Assembly: GCA_964242215.1 (NCBI GenBank)
Contig: CAXTCJ010000006.1
Location: 1 to 64,000 of the forward strand
Origin: LMUY01 sp964242215
Lineage (GTDB): Bacteria > Pseudomonadota > Alphaproteobacteria > Acetobacterales > Acetobacteraceae
Direction of reading: 5' to 3'
Length of the DNA: 64,000 nucleotides
Positions 26,166 to 34,980 of the stretch are shown piece after piece. Within the stretch, counting starts at the first letter, position 1. Every line of letters starts with the position of its first letter. A model generated the notes under the pieces. The model ran no database searches, was not told the DNA's origin, and worked only from the letters and a program-made list of their open reading frames with translations. Position numbers and translations under genes: made by a program.

Positions 26166-28085
26166 GTGCTGCCGGCCTTCGACATCGACGGCGGGATCCT
26201 ACTGGCGCTGACGCGTGGCGTGGCTGTTGCCGCCCTGCTTTCGATCTTTGGTTCCCTGACATTCCGGGTGTTCGTTGCACCCCGGGTGTTCGACCGCATG
26301 CCGGCGGAGGCAGCCCGGCCGGTCAAGCTGCGCCTGCTGCGGCTCACGCAACTCGGCATGGTCGCAGCACTACTCGGGCTCTCGGCCTGGCTTGTCGCGC
26401 AGTCGGCCGACATGGCCAGCGCCGGGTCAGTGGGTCAAGCGGTGAAGGCAGTGCCCGCCGTGCTGCAGAGCACCGATTTCGGCCACGTTATCGCGTGCCA
26501 GATCCTGGCCGTCGTCGCCGCGCTGACTGTCATGGGCTGGCGAGATGATGGCGTGCGGCAGCGTGTGGCGCTCGGTGTCGCCACGGTGGCCCTCGGGCTG
26601 CAGGCCGGTCACAGCCACGCCGCATCGATGTATTCGGGCCCCAGCTTTCTTCTCGCGTCCGACGTCGCGCACCTGCTCGGTGCGGGCGCGTGGCTGGGAG
26701 GCCTGTTACCTCTGCTGCTGGTCGTCAAGGACGTGCCGGCCAAGGCAGGCGCCCTCGCGGCACGCTGGTTCTCGCCGCTTGGCAAGTTGTGCCTGGTGGC
26801 TCTGACCGCCTCGGCGCTGTTCCAAGGTTGGGTGTTGGTCGAGAGCATCCCAGGGCTCGTAGGAACTGCCTATGGCTGGATGGTGCTGGTGAAGCTCGGC
26901 CTGTTCGGCGTGTTGTTCGCCTTCGCCTACGCCAACCGCTACCGCTTCGCCCCGGCCCTACTGCACGACGACCCGGCCGTCGCCAAGCGCGTGCTTATCG
27001 GCAGCATCGCGGTGCAGACCGGCTTCGGCCTCGCTATCGTGGCGGCCGCGTCGGTGCTGAGCAGCCTGCCACCATCCATGCACGAGCAACCGCTTTGGCC
27101 GTTCCCAGACCTGTTCACGCTGGACACGGTGAACGAGGACCCCGAATTCCTCCGTGAGGTGCTCGGCGCCGTCCTGGCCCTCGCCGCTGCCGCCGTGCTG
27201 TTGGTCATCGCGGCCGTCGTCCGCCGCCGCATCCGCTGGGCGGCGGTGGTAGCGGCAGCGGTGATCGCGTGGTTCGCGGTGCCGCACCTCGATCTGCTGT
27301 TCGTTCCGGCGTACCCGACGAGTTTCTATCGGTCGCCGACCCAATTTGCCGCGACGTCGATCGTGCAGGGAGCCGCGCTGTATTCCGCAAACTGTGCCAT
27401 GTGCCACGGTGCGGACGGACACGGTGATGGACCGGCTGCGAACGGCTCGCTGGTACCGTCCGCCGACCTGACCACCGCGCATCTATGGATGCACAGCGAC
27501 GGCGACTTGTTCTGGTGGCTGGCACACGGCATCGAGGCGCCGGAGGGCGGACTGGCCATGCCAGCCTTCGGAGGCATCCTGTCGGACGACGATCGTTGGC
27601 ACCTGATCGACTATATCCGCGCCCACAATGCCGGCGTGACGTTTCACACCGACGCCGCTTGGTCACCCCCGCTCCAGGCGCCCGAGTTGCAGGCTCAGTG
27701 TGCAGATGGCCGAACCGTGTCGCTCACGGATCTTCGGGGCGGCTTCGTGCGCCTGGTGATTGGCGTGACACCGCCCACGACTTACCTGGGTATCACGACG
27801 ATCCTTGCGACCAGCGACCCGGCGGTGCACGCTTCGGCTGGCGTCTGCGTAGCCAGCGATGAGGATCTGCCCAAGGCCTACGCGATCGTGTCCGGCCTCG
27901 CTGCATCCGAGCTGCCGGGGATGGAGTTCCTGATCGATGCTGATGGCTGGATGCGCGCCGTGCAGCGGCCCACGGCGAGACCGGGCTGGAACGACCCGAA
28001 GACGTTGGCGGCTGATGTCCAGCAACTCGCAGCCCACCCGATCGCCGCGAGCCCAGGGGCAAGCCATGCCCACATGCAGATGTAG
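26166..28085 (+). CDS. copD: CopD-cytochrome c fusion protein
   Basis: A 639-residue fusion. Residues about 10-300 are a CopD copper-transport domain with eight hydrophobic segments. Two further segments follow (about 330-385). A monohaem cytochrome c domain has the haem motif CAMCH at 410-414 and a likely axial Met in 'GLAMPAFGG' (about 460). The last ~150 residues begin 'APELQAQCADGRTVSLTDLRGG', like a thioredoxin/peroxiredoxin-fold domain, but lack the CxxC active site. A Met/His-rich end (SHAHMQM) may bind copper. The GTG at 26166 follows GCAGGGGCAGGG. CopD proteins normally end after the membrane part (about 300 residues), so this is an unusual build linking copper import with electron transfer. 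Confidence 0.88.
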   Translation: MLPAFDIDGGILLALTRGVAVAALLSIFGSLTFRVFVAPRVFDRMPAEAARPVKLRLLRLTQLGMVAALLGLSAWLVAQSADMASAGSVGQAVKAVPAVLQSTDFGHVIACQILAVVAALTVMGWRDDGVRQRVALGVATVALGLQAGHSHAASMYSGPSFLLASDVAHLLGAGAWLGGLLPLLLVVKDVPAKAGALAARWFSPLGKLCLVALTASALFQGWVLVESIPGLVGTAYGWMVLVKLGLFGVLFAFAYANRYRFAPALLHDDPAVAKRVLIGSIAVQTGFGLAIVAAASVLSSLPPSMHEQPLWPFPDLFTLDTVNEDPEFLREVLGAVLALAAAAVLLVIAAVVRRRIRWAAVVAAAVIAWFAVPHLDLLFVPAYPTSFYRSPTQFAATSIVQGAALYSANCAMCHGADGHGDGPAANGSLVPSADLTTAHLWMHSDGDLFWWLAHGIEAPEGGLAMPAFGGILSDDDRWHLIDYIRAHNAGVTFHTDAAWSPPLQAPELQAQCADGRTVSLTDLRGGFVRLVIGVTPPTTYLGITTILATSDPAVHASAGVCVASDEDLPKAYAIVSGLAASELPGMEFLIDADGWMRAVQRPTARPGWNDPKTLAADVQQLAAHPIAASPGASHAHMQM

Positions 28086-28132
28086 AGCGCCAATGCTTGA
28101 ACCACTCGCAATCCCAGGGGGATGCACGTCCG

Positions 28133-28762
28133 ATGCCTAAAGCCAGCAATAAGCGACGCGCATCACAGACCTCAGATCGCCGATCGCTTCTTACGGTGCT
28201 TGGTGGTGGTGGCGCGTTGCTGCTTTTGACAGCCAGTTACCTGTGGATGCTGGGAGGAACCACGCCACCGCGACAGGCGGTCATTGGTGGCCCGTTTACT
28301 TTGACGGCGACGAATGGCGCAACGGTGACAGACGCGACTTTCCACGGCCGCTACGTGCTGGTGTATTTCGGCTACAGCAACTGCATGGATGTCTGCCCCA
28401 CGACGCTGACCGCCGTGGCTGATGCGTTGGACGTGCTCGGACCCAAGGCTGCCCGCGTGCAACCGGTGTTCGTCACCGTCGATCCGCAGCGCGATACGCC
28501 AGATGTCCTGCGCCGCTTCACTGCCCTTTTCACGCCGCGCCTGGTCGGCCTGACGGGGACGCAAGACCAGATACGGCAGATACAGCAAAACTACCGTGTC
28601 AGTAGCGTCAGTCATCCGGGCACTGCCGGGTCGATGGGCTACATGGTCGACCACAGCTCGGTCTTGTACCTGATCGGCCCTGACGGACGATATCTGGCCC
28701 CGATCCGCGCCGACGAAAGTGGATCAGAAATGGCCAGCGACATTGCACGGCACCTGTCGTGA
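28133..28762 (+). CDS. SCO1/SenC copper chaperone
   Basis: A 209-residue protein anchored by one N-terminal segment (about 19-40). The thioredoxin-fold SCO domain has Cys84-Met-Asp-Val-Cys88 and the copper-ligand His in 'MVDHSS' (about 173). SCO1 inserts copper in the CuA site of cytochrome oxidase, fitting the PCuAC gene upstream. The ATG at 28133 has GGGGGA upstream; a TTG 36 nt earlier is possible. Last gene of the copper operon. Confidence 0.92.
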   Translation: MPKASNKRRASQTSDRRSLLTVLGGGGALLLLTASYLWMLGGTTPPRQAVIGGPFTLTATNGATVTDATFHGRYVLVYFGYSNCMDVCPTTLTAVADALDVLGPKAARVQPVFVTVDPQRDTPDVLRRFTALFTPRLVGLTGTQDQIRQIQQNYRVSSVSHPGTAGSMGYMVDHSSVLYLIGPDGRYLAPIRADESGSEMASDIARHLS

Positions 28763-28857
28763 TATCCTGCTTGCTCTAAATGGCCCGCCGCAGAGAGGAC
28801 GAATGACGGCTCTCGATTAGACCCGAACCACGCGCAGCAACTCGCGGGCCTCGGCGA

Positions 28858-29922
28858 TCAGGGATGCGCGCGAGGCACCTCGAAGTCGTCCAGTCCCTTG
28901 TAGCGGTAGATGATGATCGAGCCGACCCAAGCGGCGATGAAGACGCCGATGATCAGGAAGCCGAGGCTGTTGAAATTGTCATTGAGGGCCTCGATGCCGT
29001 CCCAGAACCAGCCCGACAAGCTGAGTTGGTCGGCGATCAGTCCTAACGCCTCGATCCCGCCGATCAGGAAGGCGACCACGACCGAGACGAAGGTGATCGT
29101 CAGGTTGTAGTACAGCTTGCGTATCGGTTTAACGAACGCCCAGTTGTACGCGCCGAGCATTAGTACGCCGTCCGTCGTGTCGATCAGCGACATGCCGGCG
29201 GCGAACAGGGCGGGGAACGCCATGATCGACCAGATCGACACACCTTGCGCCGCCTGCGTGGCGGAGATGCCGAGCAGCGCCACTTCCGTCGCCGTGTCGA
29301 AGCCCAGGCCGAACAGGAAGCCGAGCGGGAACATGTGCCAGCTCGTCGTGACCAGCCGGAATAGGGGGCGGAACAGGCGTGCCAGCAGGCCGCGGCTGTT
29401 GAGCAGGATGTCGAAATCCTCATCCACGTAGCGGCCGCCATTTCGCACGTGGCGGTAGGTGCGCCAGACCGAGCGCAAGATGATCAAGTTGGCGGCGGCG
29501 ATGACGAACAGGAACAAGGCCGAGACGAGGGTGCCTATCACCCCGCCGACACTCTTGAATTGCTCGAAATGGCTGCTCAGCATCGTCGCGGTCGCCGCCA
29601 GGCCGGCAGCGGCCAGGATCACCACGGTCGAGTGGCCCAGCGCGAAGAAGAGACCGACGCTGACGGGCCGCTTGCCCGCCTGCATCAGCTTGCGGGTGAC
29701 GTTGTCGATGGCTGCGATGTGGTCGGCGTCCACGGCATGACGCAGGCCGAACCCGTAGGCCAGCAGCGCCGTACCGAGGAATATGGGCTGCTGATGAAAT
29801 ACCAGCAGCGCCCAGCCCCAGGCGGCCAGGTTTGCCACGATCAGAAGGCTATAGATGCCAACGAGCGGGCCGCGTAGGCTCTTCGCCCGCTCGTCGAAGA
29901 TGCCGTTGATCAGGCTACGCAT
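28858..29922 (-). CDS. Nickel/cobalt transporter, NiCoT family
   Basis: A 354-residue inner-membrane permease with about 8 hydrophobic segments. The NiCoT signature RHAVDADHI is at 61-69, with 'LGHSTVV' and 'GLGFDTATE' further on. The ATG at 29922 follows GGTTGGAGAGTGAC. A cobalamin riboswitch lies in its leader, so cobalt rather than nickel is the likely main substrate: the cell would import Co2+ when B12 is scarce. It converges with the copper operon. Confidence 0.93.
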   Translation of the reverse strand: MRSLINGIFDERAKSLRGPLVGIYSLLIVANLAAWGWALLVFHQQPIFLGTALLAYGFGLRHAVDADHIAAIDNVTRKLMQAGKRPVSVGLFFALGHSTVVILAAAGLAATATMLSSHFEQFKSVGGVIGTLVSALFLFVIAAANLIILRSVWRTYRHVRNGGRYVDEDFDILLNSRGLLARLFRPLFRLVTTSWHMFPLGFLFGLGFDTATEVALLGISATQAAQGVSIWSIMAFPALFAAGMSLIDTTDGVLMLGAYNWAFVKPIRKLYYNLTITFVSVVVAFLIGGIEALGLIADQLSLSGWFWDGIEALNDNFNSLGFLIIGVFIAAWVGSIIIYRYKGLDDFEVPRAHP

Positions 29923-29970
29923 GTCACTCTCCAACCACCACGCACCCCGCATGGCAGCCCGTTGGCGCGA

Positions 29971-30179
29971 CGATGGCAGGTCTCCTGGCTCGCGGGTCAA
30001 CGATGCTGGACCTACCTTCCCGAGCATTGCCGCTCAGTGGCTCGCCCCGGACAGGAGGGGCGGGCGGTCCGGCTTCTCACCGCTGACAGTTGCGGGGGCA
30101 GCCACCGACTTGCCCCCGGACCATCGGTCCAGCCGGGGCGCACGGTATTCCCTCTTCGCCCGTTCGCACGGGACCATCG
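29971..30179 (-). ncRNA. Cobalamin riboswitch
   Basis: Read on the minus strand, the leader contains the hallmark B12 box AGCCAGGAGACCTGCC (29990-29975). Upstream are 'GGGAATACCGTGCGC', 'GCCCCCGCAACTGT', 'AAGCCGGA', 'CACTGAGCGGCAATG' and 'GGGAAGG', in the conserved order of the aptamer. The closing stem P1 pairs CGATGG (30179-30174) with CCATCG (29976-29971). It ends 48 nt before the NiCoT start, so it probably controls initiation or leader transcription in response to adenosylcobalamin. Confidence 0.93.
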
Positions 30180-30418
30180 ACGGGCCAACCCTAGCGGGGG
30201 AATTGCTATGGCGCCAGATGACACCGGCACGGTGTGATACGTCCCGTTTTCGGGCCGCGTGAAAAATGCATCAACTCCAGTACCCTCAAACAGGCGTGCG
30301 TCTACCGAATCGGGCAAGTTTCACCCGGACGAAGCCATGCAATACGCTGGAACGGCCGCCTGTGAGCTGGCAGGCGGCAATGGCGTCGGTGGAGCCTGTT
30401 GCAAGTAGTAAGAAAGGT

Positions 30419-30434
30419 CTACTTACCTAAGTAG
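30419..30434. promoter_or_regulatory. Inverted repeat before ethylene-receptor-like kinase
   Basis: CTACTTACCTAAGTAG has perfect 7-bp arms around CC, 37 nt before the kinase ATG. A strong AGGAGG (30433-30438) overlaps its right arm. It is placed for a GTG at 30443 that would open only a five-codon frame, not for the kinase itself. The rest of 30180-30418 holds no gene that I can support. Confidence 0.35.
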
Positions 30435-30471
30435 GAGGCAGAGTGCCACCTCTCAAATAAAGAGCTGGCCA

Positions 30472-33162
30472 ATGTTGCATATGTTATTTGATTGGCTCCT
30501 CGACCCGTCCGGGCTTACGCCGCACGGATTTTGCTTGCTCTGGGAGCCTGGCCTTATTTGGACGTATGCGTCGGCGGATCTTGTGATAGGTTTCGCCTAC
30601 TTCACGATACCCATCGTATTGGTAGCCTTCATCCGCCGGCGTCGAGACCTGGCATTTCGGCCATTGTTCTGGCTTTTCGCCACATTCATTCTGCTTTGCG
30701 GCATCACGCACTGGCTCGATCTGGTTACCCTCTGGGTGCCGGCCTATGGCGTCGAGGCCGTGGCGAAAGCCGCGACTGCAATCGCGTCGGTGGCCACGGC
30801 GTTCACACTATGGCGCCTTCTGCCGGTAGCGATAGCGCTTCCCTCGCCCGCACAGCTCCGGGAGGCGAACGAAAGCCTCCGCAAGACCCAGGACTTCCTG
30901 GCGCGGGTCGGCCGTGTTGCCGGCATCGGGGGCTATGAAGCCGATCCGTCGACCGGCACGGTCTATTGGTCAGACGAAATTCGCCGACTTCGCGGCGTCG
31001 CAGCCGACTATAAGCCGACGCTCGAGGAAGCGTTGGATTTCTACACGCCTGAATCCAGGCCCGTCATAGGCGCGGCCATCGACAGAGCCCTTGCACACGG
31101 TGAAGGGTGGGACCTGGAGCTGCAGATCATCAACGCCGATGGTCGCCGGATCTGGGTCCGCAACGTGGGGTCCGTGGAATTCGTAAAGGGCAAAGCAACA
31201 AAGATCGTCGGCTCCTTTCAGGACCTGGACGCGCGCGTCACGCAGCGGATCGCGTTCGAGGAGGCGACCAAACGCGTGACGTTGGCGACCGACGCTGGCC
31301 GCATCGGCATATGGGATTGGGACGTCGCCACCGACCAGATCATCTGGGATCCGTGGATGTATCGGCTCTACGGCCTCGAGCCGCGAGACGAACTGGCCAC
31401 TTACGAGTTGTGGATGCGGTATCTGCATCCGGACGACCGCGGCGCGGCTGAGATGGCGTTGCGAGAAGCAGTCGATGGTACAAAGCCGTTCGACACCGAG
31501 TTTCGCATTGTCTGGAGTGACGGCAGCCTCCACTACCTCCGCGTTGTTGCCACGGTGACGCGCGATGAGACCGGTCGCGCCTTGCGCATGGTCGGCACCA
31601 ACTGGGATATCACCGAAGCCAAGCAACTCACTGCCGAGCTGGCGCGCGCCGGCGAGCGCCAGGCCGAGTCGGCGGAGCGCGAGATGGCCATGTTCCGCAA
31701 CAGCCCGGATTCGCTGGTCGTCATTCGCGTTAACGAGGAGGAGTTCGTCTACGAGGCCTTCAGCCCGGCGTACGAGGTCTTGACCGGAATGGATGTTGCA
31801 GACGTTATTGGGCGCACTCCCGAGGCGTGCTTGCCACCCGAGATGGTCGAAAACGTGCTGTCACGGTATCGCCGCTGCCTGGAAGAACGAAAGACGGTCT
31901 GTTGGCGGGAGACCTACACCTTTCCCGTCGGGACGCGTGACTTCGAGGGCTCGATCACACCTGTCGCACACCCGACTACGGGAAGGATCGTCCGTCTGAT
32001 TGGAGCGATGCGGGACGTGACCGAGTATAACTCGATGGAACGAGCGCTACGACAAGCTCAGAAGATGGAAGCGATCGGTCGACTTTCGGCTGGTGTCGCG
32101 CACGACTTCAACAACATTCTGCAAACCATCGTCGGTGGGCTCGAACTGATGTTGGACGAGGTGAAGGAGACGCCTGCGCACGAGTTCGCACAGTATGCCA
32201 TAAAAGCTGCGGTGCGCGGCGCGGCGCTGACCCATCACCTGCTTTCCTATGCGCGCAAGCAGATACTGAGACCGCAAACCGTCGACGTGACCGCACTCCT
32301 CGCCGAAACCGAGATTCTGCTGACCCGCACGTTGGGGCCCCACATCGCCGTCAGCGTGCGTGCAGACGAGATGGCCTCGATCCTGGCCGATCCGGGCCAA
32401 CTTCAGACGGCACTGCTCAATCTCGCTATCAACGCCTCACACGCCATGCCGAATGGCGGCAGTTTGATTTTCGACGCACGCACGGAGAGCGATGCGGAGC
32501 AGATGTGGGTCGTCATCGCGGTAACAGACACGGGCCTAGGGATGGACGAGGTGACCCTCGCGCACGCCGTCGAGCCGTTCTTTACCACCAAGGGCCCAGG
32601 CGGCAGCGGGCTCGGCCTCTCGATGGTGCAGGGCTTCGTGGAACAGTCCGGCGGCAGGTTCCGCATCACGAGCACGCCTGGCCAGGGTACCACCGTCGAG
32701 CTACGCATGCTTTCGGCCACTGCGGGCCGTCACCCCGAAAGGCCGCAGTTGGTCGAGGCCCCCGCAGGCTTGATCCGAATCCTGCTGGTGGACGATTCGA
32801 TGGACGTTCTGGTGACAACGAGTGCTTTCCTCGAGAAATCGGGTTTCGCGGTCACGAGGGCGAACAGCGGCGACGAGGCCCTAGCCCACTTTTCCAACGG
32901 CCAACGCTTCGATGCGTTGGTCACCGACTACGCGATGCCGGGCCTCAACGGAGCCGACCTGATCGCCGAGGCACAGTTCGTCCAGCCCGGACTCAAGGCA
33001 TTGCTCATTACCGGGTACGCCGGCGTTACCTATGCCGACACGCTCCCCGAGGGGACGCCGTTACTGTATAAGCCGTTTCAGCGCGCGGATTTGCTTGCAA
33101 CGCTGGCGCTGCTTATTCAGCCGGTTGGTTCAGGACCAGCGGTGCCTCTTATCGAGACTTGA
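30472..33162 (+). CDS. Hybrid histidine kinase with ETR1-type ethylene-binding domain
   Basis: An 896-residue sensor. Three N-terminal membrane segments (about 33-55, 65-88, 97-120) match the ethylene-binding domain of plant ETR1 and cyanobacterial SynEtr1. Asp36, Tyr43, Cys76 and His80 ('LLCGITHW') have the same spacing as ETR1 Asp25, Tyr32, Cys65 and His69; Cys and His hold the Cu(I) that binds ethylene. Then follow PAS-type domains (about 137-255, 265-385, 405-525), HisKA with His544 in 'GVAHDFNN', an HATPase with 'GPGGSGLGLSM', and a receiver with Asp819 in 'VTDYAMPG'. No partner regulator lies beside it. It sits near the copper operon, which could supply its metal. Confidence 0.92.
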   Translation: MLHMLFDWLLDPSGLTPHGFCLLWEPGLIWTYASADLVIGFAYFTIPIVLVAFIRRRRDLAFRPLFWLFATFILLCGITHWLDLVTLWVPAYGVEAVAKAATAIASVATAFTLWRLLPVAIALPSPAQLREANESLRKTQDFLARVGRVAGIGGYEADPSTGTVYWSDEIRRLRGVAADYKPTLEEALDFYTPESRPVIGAAIDRALAHGEGWDLELQIINADGRRIWVRNVGSVEFVKGKATKIVGSFQDLDARVTQRIAFEEATKRVTLATDAGRIGIWDWDVATDQIIWDPWMYRLYGLEPRDELATYELWMRYLHPDDRGAAEMALREAVDGTKPFDTEFRIVWSDGSLHYLRVVATVTRDETGRALRMVGTNWDITEAKQLTAELARAGERQAESAEREMAMFRNSPDSLVVIRVNEEEFVYEAFSPAYEVLTGMDVADVIGRTPEACLPPEMVENVLSRYRRCLEERKTVCWRETYTFPVGTRDFEGSITPVAHPTTGRIVRLIGAMRDVTEYNSMERALRQAQKMEAIGRLSAGVAHDFNNILQTIVGGLELMLDEVKETPAHEFAQYAIKAAVRGAALTHHLLSYARKQILRPQTVDVTALLAETEILLTRTLGPHIAVSVRADEMASILADPGQLQTALLNLAINASHAMPNGGSLIFDARTESDAEQMWVVIAVTDTGLGMDEVTLAHAVEPFFTTKGPGGSGLGLSMVQGFVEQSGGRFRITSTPGQGTTVELRMLSATAGRHPERPQLVEAPAGLIRILLVDDSMDVLVTTSAFLEKSGFAVTRANSGDEALAHFSNGQRFDALVTDYAMPGLNGADLIAEAQFVQPGLKALLITGYAGVTYADTLPEGTPLLYKPFQRADLLATLALLIQPVGSGPAVPLIET

Positions 33163-33336
33163 TTCTCGCCAGCCTGGCAAGGGCATGTTGGCACACCCGC
33201 TGTCCTGCGGTGCCTCGATCGGATCGTGACCGGGAGCGACCTGCTGATAGCGGGCGGCTGAGTAGTTTCCGATCCTGCTGCCCGCGGGCATTCCGGTCGA
33301 TAATAGAGGTCGGTCGGGAAGACGGGGAGAGGTGTA

Positions 33337-34362
33337 GTGACGACTTATCAGGCGCGCCGCCAAGCGGCGGACATGATCGCGAGCGATCTCATGACCGAGA
33401 GCGTGATCTCGGTCGCGGCAGAGTCCAGCGTGCAGGTTGCAGCACAGCTACTGCTGGAACACCATCTCGGCGCGGTTCCCGTCACGGGCAGTTCCGGCGT
33501 TCCCATCGGCATGGTGAGCGACGGCGACCTCCTTGGCCGCCGCACCGCGGATAATCGGCACGATTGGTGGCTCGATCTGCTCGCACGTGAGACTGTCACC
33601 GCCTCAATCCCCGCTACTGCCGGTGCTCGACCGGTCCGCGATGTGATGACCACGCCGCTCATCAGCGTCAGCCCTTACTCACCCGTGCGGGAGGTGGTTC
33701 GACTGCTGCAGACTCATAGGATCAAGCGGCTGCCGGTTTTGCTAGGCGACGAACTCGTCGGGATCATCAGCCGCAGTGATCTACTAACTTTCGTCGCCAA
33801 CCTGCCGAAGACCGCGGCTGAGACAGCGGGGCCGTCTGGCGGCCTATATGGGATGCTGCAGGCGATGGCGGGCGGACCGCCTCATTCTCCCGCGTCAGGT
33901 GCCTTGTCGCCGGCGGTTGCGGCGGAGCCGAGCCCGGGCGTCTCAGCTGGGAATTTCCGCGACCTAGTCAACGCGTCCGAGCAGGAGAAGGTGGATGAGG
34001 CTACGGAAGCGAAACGCGCCAGGAGCCTCGAACGTCAGAAACAAGTCGAGGCTATCCTGGAACACCATGTGACAAACGAATCCTGGCAGCAGCTCATCCG
34101 TCACGCGGAACTTGCCGCAAAACATGGAGAAAAGGAGCTGCTGCTGCTTCGCTTCCCCTCCGGCGTGTGCAGCGATGGCGGCCGGGCGATCTCAAACGTG
34201 GAAGAGGGCTGGGAGAAGACGCTACGGGGCGAGGCCGCCGAACTATACATGCGGTGGGATCATGACCTGAGACCAAAGGGTTTCGGCCTGGGGGCGCCTA
34301 CCTTGAGCTTTGATAATGACAGGATCGGCGATCTCGGCCTTGTCCTTACCTGGGCCGCCTAG
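33337..34362 (+). CDS. CBS-pair protein with unknown C-terminal domain
   Basis: A 341-residue cytosolic protein. Two CBS domains span about 12-70 (DLMTESVISV) and 98-155 (DVMTTPLISV, 'HRIKRLPVL'); such pairs sense adenine nucleotides. After a Pro/Ser/Ala-rich linker (about 160-205) and a charged helix comes a ~95-residue domain (about 240-341), 'ELLLLRFPSGVCSDGGRAI...GLVLTWAA', which I do not recognise. The GTG at 33337 is supported by GGGGAGAGG just upstream. Its output is unknown. Confidence 0.82.
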   Translation: MTTYQARRQAADMIASDLMTESVISVAAESSVQVAAQLLLEHHLGAVPVTGSSGVPIGMVSDGDLLGRRTADNRHDWWLDLLARETVTASIPATAGARPVRDVMTTPLISVSPYSPVREVVRLLQTHRIKRLPVLLGDELVGIISRSDLLTFVANLPKTAAETAGPSGGLYGMLQAMAGGPPHSPASGALSPAVAAEPSPGVSAGNFRDLVNASEQEKVDEATEAKRARSLERQKQVEAILEHHVTNESWQQLIRHAELAAKHGEKELLLLRFPSGVCSDGGRAISNVEEGWEKTLRGEAAELYMRWDHDLRPKGFGLGAPTLSFDNDRIGDLGLVLTWAA

Positions 34363-34980
34363 GACGGCCGGCATTGGTTTTTTCGGACCCTCCTGCCGGG
34401 CCACGACGCTGCGATAGCTTGGGTAACGACCCACTGTTCGAAAGATGCTCCGGCGCAAGAAGATGACGCCGTTGTTGCCGTATCCGCCGACCACGCGGGG
34501 GCGGACGCCGCGGTGAAGCAACTCTCCGCCGCCGGGCGCCGGCGACCGCCCGAATGAACTCCGGCCACGCGAACGGGCGAATGATGACGCTCGCCGTGGC
34601 GAGCCCCGCAATGCCCTAGGTGTTCCAGGGGGACGCGAAGGTGGTGGCGATCACCTTTTTGCATTCATCGCGATTGGGACGCCCGGGCAGGGTGCCGAGA
34701 AGATGCCTCCCGGGCCACCCCACACCGATCCATGGTGGAGTCCTCGTCGTCTCCAGCACCGCGTCGTGTTTGTTTTGTGAGCTGGCGGCTGCGGACGATG
34801 GCCAGGCGGACGGGGCGGCATGCTCAACTGCTCCAGATGCGTGGCATCCGCCCCGGATAGACGATCCGGCCTAGGCAACCAATCTGGACGGCGCGCCAAA
34901 ACCTGCGATTGTTTTGTTTGTTCGTAGACGGAACGGCAATGCCCGCTACAACTGTGAGCGGAACGAAGGAGACGCTCTGG
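34363..34980. other. Long non-coding stretch between CBS and MFS genes
   Basis: Over 600 bp without an intact gene. The left part holds a likely decayed permease fragment on the minus strand (separate entry). To its right, one minus-strand frame (about 34620-34740) stays protein-like, with 'HLLGTLPGRPNRDECKKV', before a TAG. No terminator, repeat or RNA gene was recognised. Confidence 0.5.
34420..34670 (-). pseudogene. Probable ArsB/SLC13-type permease remnant
   Basis: On the minus strand, 34615-34535 reads 'GIAGLATASVIIRPF' then 'AWPEFIRAVAGA', which strongly resembles the first membrane segment and following loop of ArsB-type permeases (pattern VIIRPF.WPE..WAVAGA). A TAG lies immediately before it at 34618-34616. 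A second frame (about 34400-34460) gives 'FEQWVVTQAIAAS', like the family's 'LFDWVATxAV'. The stop and frame change indicate decay. The identification is by eye only and could be coincidence in high-GC DNA. Confidence 0.33.

Noticed and set aside
30012..30317. Protein-coding frames across the riboswitch
   Set aside because: The region is fully explained by the cobalamin aptamer; the translations have no protein features.
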